A stretch of DNA of 64,000 nt, taken from the NCBI GenBank assembly GCA_949358305.1, contig OX442317.1:7630186-7694185 (forward strand), written 5' to 3'. Position 1 is the stretch's first letter, and every line of letters begins with the position of its first letter. This stretch comes from Strigamia acuminata (taxonomy: Eukaryota; Arthropoda; Chilopoda; Geophilomorpha; Linotaeniidae). Shown one piece after another: positions 58,001 to 64,000 of this stretch. Under the pieces are notes generated by a model that was not told the DNA's origin, made no database searches, and was given only the letters and a program-made list of their open reading frames with translations. The translations under genes and the position numbers were made by a program.

Positions 58001-60055
58001 CCGAAATTTTCTCAATGATAATTACCCGCAGAAGAAATTTGTACTCAAAAATGTTCCGCGAATACTTTTTGATACAATGTTAGTTTCCGTGACTTGCTGG
58101 AATACCACCACTTATAATTAGGGTCTTAGGTTCAAATCTAGCAGCGCAGAACAAGATTTTTGCTCCCTATAAAAAGTAAGAAAGTCCAAAGGTCTAAAGT
58201 CAAACTTGCATATTAAAGAACTCTTGACAAAAGAGAAAGTTGCTTTAGCCACTGAACTACTAAACTAATCATAAACCTTAATCCCACCGACCAAAGGTTA
58301 TCTCCATTCAGCCACCACAATTCATCCTTACCTAAAATAACACAAACAACAAAAAATAAAAATCACCAAACACAATTAACAATCAATTGCAGCAAAAACA
58401 ACCCAAAATACCCACAAAAAATTCTTTTTAAATAATAATAAAAAAAAAATTAAAAATCTCCAACCAACCGCAAAAACAACTTCAAAATGTCTGCTATAAC
58501 CTCAATTTCAATCCTACATGAGTTGAAAATTCTTTTTTTTTAAAAAAATATATATATATATGAAATCGCTTCACCCATGTGGAAAAATTTCCCACAGTAA
58601 AAACCAAATTGTCATTTTGTGGATTTGTTTAGGCACAGAAAATTTTTTCTCCCTTTCTTTTGTGTATGGAGTTCATCGCCCTATGCATGTTCACTTCTTC
58701 TTCAACTTAAGTCGATATTCGTCTCTTTTTTTACCGCCAACTCAACCCAAAAAAAAAAATTAAAACGAAAGAAAATAATGAAACAACAACGATAAAATCC
58801 AAACAGTCTTTTGTCTAAATCCAAATCGCTTTTCAATTCACACTTGCCAACACAGAAAACTAATTTAATTTTTTATTTCCTCCATCCTTGACTTCAACGA
58901 AGAATTAAATCTTCTAAAACATCGTTTACATAAAAAACTGTGTCTTAATCATTCTCCCCGCCCCCCCACACCCCCCTAAAAGTGAAGATTAAGGAAAATT
59001 AAGATGTCTTTCAAAAAAATTCAAAGCGAGACAACTTTTTAATTACATCTCTTTGACATTAACTAAAATTTAAATTTGGCTACAATACAATTTCCACTCA
59101 TTGCAACAGATGTTATCAAAATATTTACATCAAAAATTCCTTTTTTCTCCAAAAAAAATTTTTTTTTTTAACAAATTCTATTAACTCCAACATTTTCCAA
59201 AAAATAAAAAATTATGAAGTAGAATCAATCCCCCTCAGCTGATCCTTTAAAAAAAAGTTAGAAATAAAAACGTTGAAGAAGAAAAAACAAAAAACTAAAA
59301 AAAAAGTGGAAACATATCCCTTAAGATTTATCCACGAAACTAAGTCTGAAACAATTTCTTTTGGCTCTTAAAAAAAAAATCGTTAAATGAAACGAGGATG
59401 ATGGTAAATACAACTTAAAGCGTTCGCTCTTCTACAAGGCATACGGGAAAGAACCTGACTGCCATCAAACGACCACAGAGGGAGCTCAACTAAATGGCTC
59501 TGCCACATGCTGCACACTCATTTCTTGTAGCAAACCTTATTCCTTCTTCAACGGCTACTAACGTAAAGGTGACGGCACGTGAAAGCCGGGAAAAAATGGT
59601 GAGAGAAACAGCAAAACTCCATGATATCTTATTTTACATTTCGTCGGAATGTTGTCTTTCCTGCAGCGTATCTTGCTGCCTGTTCGGTTCAATTATTTTG
59701 GTCATTCCAAGCATTTTATTGCGTTTTGAAGAACAGCTTTTCCGAATGACATTTATCTAGCAATGCATGTAAATCTCCTTCAATGAACGCATAATGGCAC
59801 ACAAAAGGTCATTGGCTCATTATGAAAATTTTCAACTACACAAAGCGCGTAATCGTGAAAAATAAACAGAAATCGAGGACAGCTGCTGAAATTTCAGATT
59901 CCATCATACTTCTATTACTTAACCGGTAACAAAATTACAAATAAATGTTAACTTATGGCTGTTCATAGCCTCCTAAAACAACTAAAGAAAATTCTTCCAA
60001 AAATAAAATGATAGGTTTCTTATAAAAAGTTTGGAAAATCTCAGCACTGGTGGAC
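58001..60055. other. Non-coding, nothing firm
   Basis: Includes a (TA) run at 58549-58561 and long A runs. The 88-codon plus frame at 59494-59760 starts well (ACTAAATGG) and could be spliced at GTAAAG after 22-23 codons. It has no domain and is not called. Confidence 0.45.
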
Positions 60056-60272
60056 TATACTCTTGTTCGACTCAAGAGTATACCCTTCTCCCATTGGCCG
60101 ATGGTGTAGTGATCCAAAAATGTAGTAATAATCATAATAAAAATAAGAACTACTTCTCCTAGTGGTAGTAATACCATATATTCTTTACTCTATGGTAATA
60201 CAGACTGGAGTTAGGAGTAATGCGGCTCGGCCAATGGGAGAAGGGTATACTCTTGAGTCGAACAAGAGTATA
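60056..60272. mobile_element. Family A TIR element with hairpin tips, 217 bp
   Basis: The outer 44 bp are perfect inverted repeats (TATACTCTTGTTCGACTCAA then GAGTATACCCTTCTCCCATT). Each tip is itself a hairpin, TATACTCTTG...CAAGAGTATA with a seven-base loop. Inside are the family A modules CCATTGGCCGA, GGTGTAGTGATCC and ACTACTTCTCCTAGTGGTAG. The perfect arms suggest a young copy. Confidence 0.92.
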
Positions 60273-60344
60273 GTAACAAATTAGACTGGGGATTGGCTCT
60301 CTTCGTAGCCTTTATATAGTGGTCATACCCCTGGTGTTTTTTCT

Positions 60345-60420
60345 TTAAAGGTACTATTTATTTATTTAAAAATTAGACAAGCCATAAGTTAACAACATTT
60401 ATTTGCAAATGTTGTATAAT
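60345..60420 (+). repeat. Dispersed repeat family R/S, partial copy
   Basis: AATTAGACAAGCCATAAGTT then AACAACATTTATTTGCAAAT and GTTGTATAAT match the 3' part of 38262-38489, including its small hairpin. Confidence 0.6.
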
Positions 60421-60808
60421 TTGTTTATCAGAAACAACAAAATGACTGTCGATTTATATCAACCCCCAAACAAACCAAATTTAGCTCGTGTAACATTTCT
60501 CCCAAAAGTAATAAGCATTAAAATTTGTTATAAAACAAAAGAATACATCATTTTTGTTTATACTTGGTGCCATTTTTAATAAAAGGTACGAAATAGGTCA
60601 GTACGACACTTTTACGCATGCACAGGTGTTTACATTGCAGTTTGCAGTTTACATTGTGCAAAACGCCCAAAATCTACTTTGTAAAACTGGAATTTAGTTT
60701 CCGAAATCAGTTTTCCAGAAAAGTAAAATTTGCAATTTCACTTATCTAGATAACTGGGTACATGTAAACATGGCACATGTAAATTAAGTGAATCGTAAAG
60801 TCATGCTT
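60421..60808. other. Non-coding, nothing recognised
   Basis: AT-rich, no exon or element boundary seen. Confidence 0.45.
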
Positions 60809-60890
60809 AACTTGCAGTAAAACATGTTTTGTTTTTTAAATGTTGTGCACATGCCCACTGTGACTGAAAACAGACTAACTCAGCCGCCAT
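60809..60890 (+). repeat. Family T repeat module
   Basis: AACTTGCAGTAAAACATGTT, TTAAATGTTGTGCACATGCC and CACTGTGACTGAAAACAGAC match 14741-14825. Confidence 0.65.
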
Positions 60891-61885
60891 TTTTAAAGTT
60901 ATATCCAAACAAGCAGATTAAATACGTTGTTTAAAATATTTAGTCTAATTGACATTATGAATGTGCCTACTGCACATATTTATCCTAAATAAACATTACT
61001 ATTTCCGATTATTCCAACGTCGAATGAAACAGCTTTAACTGCATGAAGCAAACAACGAAAACTAATTTCGCCCATTCGAAAGGATTTCAAAACCACTGAT
61101 AAAAATAAACATCTTTTCCAATAGATTAAAACGCGGATCAATTTCCAACTCGGAGTCATGTATCAAACCAAACTGCTTCATCTATATGTGGTAAAAGATG
61201 TCACCATTAAATCCACAATTAGACACTTCTGGCAAAGATCACGAACAAATGGCAGCGGATAATTGGCCTAATAACAGGATTCAGCATTACTTAACGTTAT
61301 AGCGAGTCAATTGGCGTACACCAGCAGAACCCACCACCACCACCACCACCTCCCTCTCTCTCGCTCTCTCTCCAGCATCGCCCTGCATACAACACAACAC
61401 TGCATTGCACTACCTCCCGGCTTTGTGTCTCTCTCGCTCTCGCTCTCTCTCAACTCGCTTGCCAGCCACTGATGGCATCTCCGATACGATCTGAAGAAGC
61501 CATAAACCACAGCCATAAAGGTTTGATGCCACTGTTTACGAAGTGGGGGCTTGCAGAAAAGGAAATTGTGAAATTGCATCATTAAGGGACAGTCCAGGAC
61601 ACTATAGCTGCGCTGCACGAAGCTGAAAGAGGAGAAGCCTGTCCTTCTAGGATTTTAAAGAACACGTTCACACTTCTCAAATTTTCACCACCGACGACAA
61701 AACGCCGTATTTATTGCTGTCCGAATTAGACGTCTGAGCGGAATGGCGGAATGCAACAAACAAAATATTTTCTGAGAGGATTTCGAACGAAAATAGAAAG
61801 AAACAAAGTCGTAAACATATCTTTCTTTTTTAACGTTTCCCGCTATTTGTTTTTTAAAGCTTTCAACGTTATTTAACGTGCAAAA
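60891..61885. other. Non-coding with GC-richer microsatellite patch
   Basis: Positions 61331-61460 hold a (CCA)n run followed by CTCTCTCGCT-type pyrimidine repeats. They precede a GC-richer patch to about 61640. On the plus strand this pyrimidine tract could serve as an acceptor (CTTGCCAG at about 61463-61470) for an open frame reading PLMASPIRSEEAINHSHK. On the minus strand the (GA)n/(GGT)n sequence resembles an insect 5' UTR. Neither is supported enough to call. Confidence 0.4.
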
Positions 61886-61996
61886 CCCATGTGGTTCCAA
61901 AATTATTTAATGTACAAATAATATAATTAATTCTGCAAAATGCTGTACATACTAGTATAAGTGAAAAGCAATCTATTGTAAAATATATTTTTGAAG
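61886..61996. mobile_element. Family D element, internally deleted
   Basis: Left CCCATGTGGTTCCAAAATTA, interior TTTAATGTACAAATAATATA and right ATTGTAAAATATATTTTTGA align with the outer parts of the 44.0-kb copy. The right tip is lost. Confidence 0.7.
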
Positions 61997-62652
61997 AATT
62001 GTTTTCATCGGTTCGATGCAATTTCCTACGTAAGACCAATTTATTTCTCGCGTTTCCATCTTATTTGCTCCAATCTCAAAAGAAAATGAGAGAAGTTAAT
62101 AAAAGAAAAGAGGAGAAAAAAAATGGCAGCATAATAATCAATCAGGATGCAAAAGTTCAGTCAAGTGACATCCATTACATCTTCTATAATTAGCCTATTA
62201 TACAATGTCATCTTCTTGATGACTCATCATACAAGTTAAAGACGGTAATAATGATTGTTTTAAATTAGCAATCAACTCAGAGAGACATAAAGAGGAAAAG
62301 ATCTGCCAGCGAAATACGAGCACCGAGATCCAATTGATTTTGAACTTCTCCAGTTGCACCAACCAATCAGATTCCTTCCCAACCTCAAAACCTATGAAAT
62401 TTTCACCTTATTAAAGATAAGAGTAGAGAGGTCATTAAATGCTAGCTTTTAAACCTTTCTTCAATTTAACATTCCATCATAAAACGATGATGTAAATGAT
62501 GCAGTTAACGTGAGCAAAACCAATTTGTAACTTACAAATGTTTTCCACCAAATTACGCTTTCTTTTTCCCGGCATTTTGCATTTCTCGGTTCTCAGGACC
62601 AAAAGAGTGCGGTACTCCCAGGAATTCGGTATAACTCGGGGTACTAGAATTA
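61997..62652. other. Non-coding, nothing recognised
   Basis: AT-rich. No supported exon. Confidence 0.5.
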
Positions 62653-63014
62653 TTTTCGACGTTTTATGATCGATTTTCCTGCATTTCAGGTGGTTTTTGA
62701 TTGATTTTCCAGCAGTATTGACGTTTTATGGTTAATTTTCCAGCAGTATTGACGTTTTATGGTTAATATTCCAGCAGTATTGACGCTTTATGCTTAATTT
62801 TCCATCATTTTAGACGTTTAATGATGGAGTGTTTACTATTTTAGACGTTTGTTGATGGACTGTTCACCATTTTAGACGTTTGTTGATGGATTTTTCACTA
62901 TTTCAGACGTCTTTAGATGGATTTTTCACTATTTCAGACGTCTTTAGATGGATTTTTCACTATTTCAGACGTCTTTAGATGGATTTTTCACTATTTCAAA
63001 CGTCTTTAGATAGA
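62653..63014. repeat. Minisatellite: eleven 31-bp units plus a partial unit
   Basis: Units are exactly 31 bp from 62674 to 63014. Units 2-3 share TTTTCCAGCAGTATTGACGT then TTTATGGTTAA. Units 7-9 are identical (TTTTTCACTATTTCAGACGT then CTTTAGATGGA). The intermediate units are transitional. The later units contain the palindrome AGACGTCT. Confidence 0.95.
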
Positions 63015-63394
63015 TTTTCATTTGTTAAATCTATGGCATGTTTCGTAGTTTTTAGATGTCTTCTGATAAATTTTTCATAATTTTCCTGGATTGTTCATCG
63101 TTTTCCCAAATTAACACACAAAAATTGCCAAACTGGCAAGAAACGCGTGGAAAAGTGATAGAAATCCAAGTACAAAGATGGCAGTGGTCTTTTTTGTGTG
63201 TTTGCGGTTATCCTCGCTGCCACGGTTGAAATATCTCCACCTCTCCTAACAGATGAGTAAGTGAGGACTGCGTTCACATGCTTGCGCTCATAAATTTTTA
63301 AACTGCACCAGACTGACAATTTGTTGCTTCTCTTAACAAAATGATTTACTTGCCAAGAAGCTTTGGTGAGAAGAGAAGAGAAGAAATCTCTTAC
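63015..63394. other. Non-coding, nothing firm
   Basis: Degenerate TTTTTCAT/GATGTCTT-type DNA to about 63100 continues the flavour of the array. The rest holds no supported feature. Confidence 0.4.
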
Positions 63395-63484
63395 CAGCAC
63401 AGCCCCAAGCTCAAAAAGCAACAAACTTTGGACCCATGTCAGCTCATTCATCCTCGATTGCGACTGAAAAGAAGTGCCTTGCAT
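63395..63484 (-). CDS. Possible signal-peptide-like first exon (weak)
   Basis: A minus-strand ATG opens 30 codons, MQGTSFQSQSRMNELTWVQS then LLLFELGAVL, ending exactly at a consensus donor, GTAAGAGA (GT at 63393-63394). The Leu-rich run is signal-peptide-like, and the strand matches Dpr. However, the donor is phase 0 while the Dpr exon at 2632-2837 needs one leading base. A direct join would shift into a stop, so an intermediate exon would be required. The opposite strand is also open here. Treat as a hypothesis only. Confidence 0.2.
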
Positions 63485-63868
63485 CGGTTAAAATCTAATG
63501 GTATACAAAATGATAGGTTGAGAAATAGGGCGCCGTCACAAACAACGCCAAAGATAGATTTAGATATCTTGCTACACGTGAATCTTGTCATTTTCGACTC
63601 GACAGCGCCATCTAAGTCAAATATTGAGTATAATTTATCTACTTCATGATGCACTTACTTTCTACACTCTGTTTACAAACTAAGCGACTAACGCCCGTTT
63701 GATTACTGTCCTTTTAACGGTTATAAATAACGGAACGTTGTCAACGCGGCTCTTTGGCGTGTGTTTGTACGCATTAGCATGAATTATTAAGATTTTTAGA
63801 GATTTTTTATGTCCAGTTTAGTTGTTTGGTCAAATATTTGAAGTACTACATTTTGGTACTGTTAATTG
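63485..63868. other. Non-coding, nothing firm
   Basis: GCGCCATCT at 63605-63613 (AGATGGCGC on minus) is CTCF-core-like. Nothing else recognised. Confidence 0.4.
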
Positions 63869-63912
63869 GACAAGCCGTAAGTAACATCATTTATTTGTTG
63901 ACGTTATACAAT
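63869..63912 (+). repeat. Dispersed repeat family R/S, partial copy
   Basis: GACAAGCCGTAAGTAACATC then ATTTATTTGTTGACGTTATA and CAAT match 38445-38489. Confidence 0.65.
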
Positions 63913-64000
63913 TATTATAATTTTTTTCAATCGTCAAGGCTGATTTCGTAAATGAGAATATCTAATGGAAACATTTCCTCCTTATATGGAAGTACAGCAA

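Noticed and set aside
58120-58250. tRNA-like or SINE box A/box B signals
   Set aside because: TAGTTCAGTGGCTAAAGC on the minus strand resembles a tRNA box A and GGTTCAAATCT on plus resembles a box B. They are on opposite strands, and no cloverleaf or second copy was found.
61307-61618. 103-codon minus-strand frame
   Set aside because: Largely translation of (GA)n and (GGT)n microsatellites.
1-64000. CRISPR arrays, bacterial operons, rRNA, phage or integrated viral genes
   Set aside because: No spaced direct repeats, no dense gene packing and no polymerase, capsid, integrase or reverse transcriptase motifs were seen. The tandem arrays have no spacers.

Overview
This window looks like about 64 kb of arthropod nuclear DNA that is almost entirely non-coding. 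Three observations support that. It is AT-rich and saturated with short inverted-repeat elements, minisatellites and A/T tracts. No bacterial-style gene packing is present. The one confidently coding segment is an intron-flanked exon of a Dpr-family (defective proboscis extension response) immunoglobulin-superfamily gene, a neuronal cell-surface family characteristic of arthropods. Short runs of the arthropod telomere-type motif TTAGG fit the same picture. I cannot name the species.

The Dpr exon (2632-2837, minus strand) carries the stretch before the first Ig domain and the start of that domain, up to the B-strand cysteine. Its downstream exons lie to the left of the window. Its upstream exons (signal peptide, 5' UTR) must lie to the right. 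I found no exon that joins it in the correct phase, so most or all of the remaining 61 kb is probably a very long 5' intron and/or upstream DNA. A few exon-like islands with good splice signals occur within it: 30077-30215 plus, 45950-46031 plus, 45001-45053 plus, 14378-14524 minus, 16562-16633 minus and 63395-63484 minus. A TATA-driven candidate first exon lies at 48724-49141 plus. All are unproven and could be chance or parts of nested genes.

The rest is a mosaic of small non-autonomous DNA transposons and their remnants. Family A (TATACTC ends, CCAAT-box-like subterminal repeats) has five copies at 0.4, 5.9, 27.2, 39.7 and 60.1 kb. Family D (CCCATGTGGTTCAAAAATA ends) has at least four clear copies, one carrying a nested family E insertion and one carrying a pogo-like fragment. 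Pogo-like CAGTCGAA/TTATAACGAA elements lie at 49.8, 51.0 and 55.6 kb, and two piggyBac-like copies at 23.2 and 35.3 kb. There is a hAT-like end at 31.8 kb and several single TIR elements at 13.1, 17.5, 30.2, 39.5, 47.5 and 47.8 kb. Three structurally unrelated foldback elements share a TTAGGTTAGG internal motif, and two of these also share a G-run/C-run hairpin core. Five minisatellites are present, the cleanest being 21 exact-length 20-bp units at 57581-58000 and eleven exact-length 31-bp units at 62674-63014.

Possible regulatory signals are a cluster of nuclear-receptor half-sites beside a perfect CRE-like palindrome (26.9 kb), a 14-bp CACGTG-centred palindrome (54.48 kb), and four CTCF-core-like motifs (5.9, 7.9, 54.5 and 63.6 kb). 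All assignments come from reading the sequence by eye; no alignment or database search was run.
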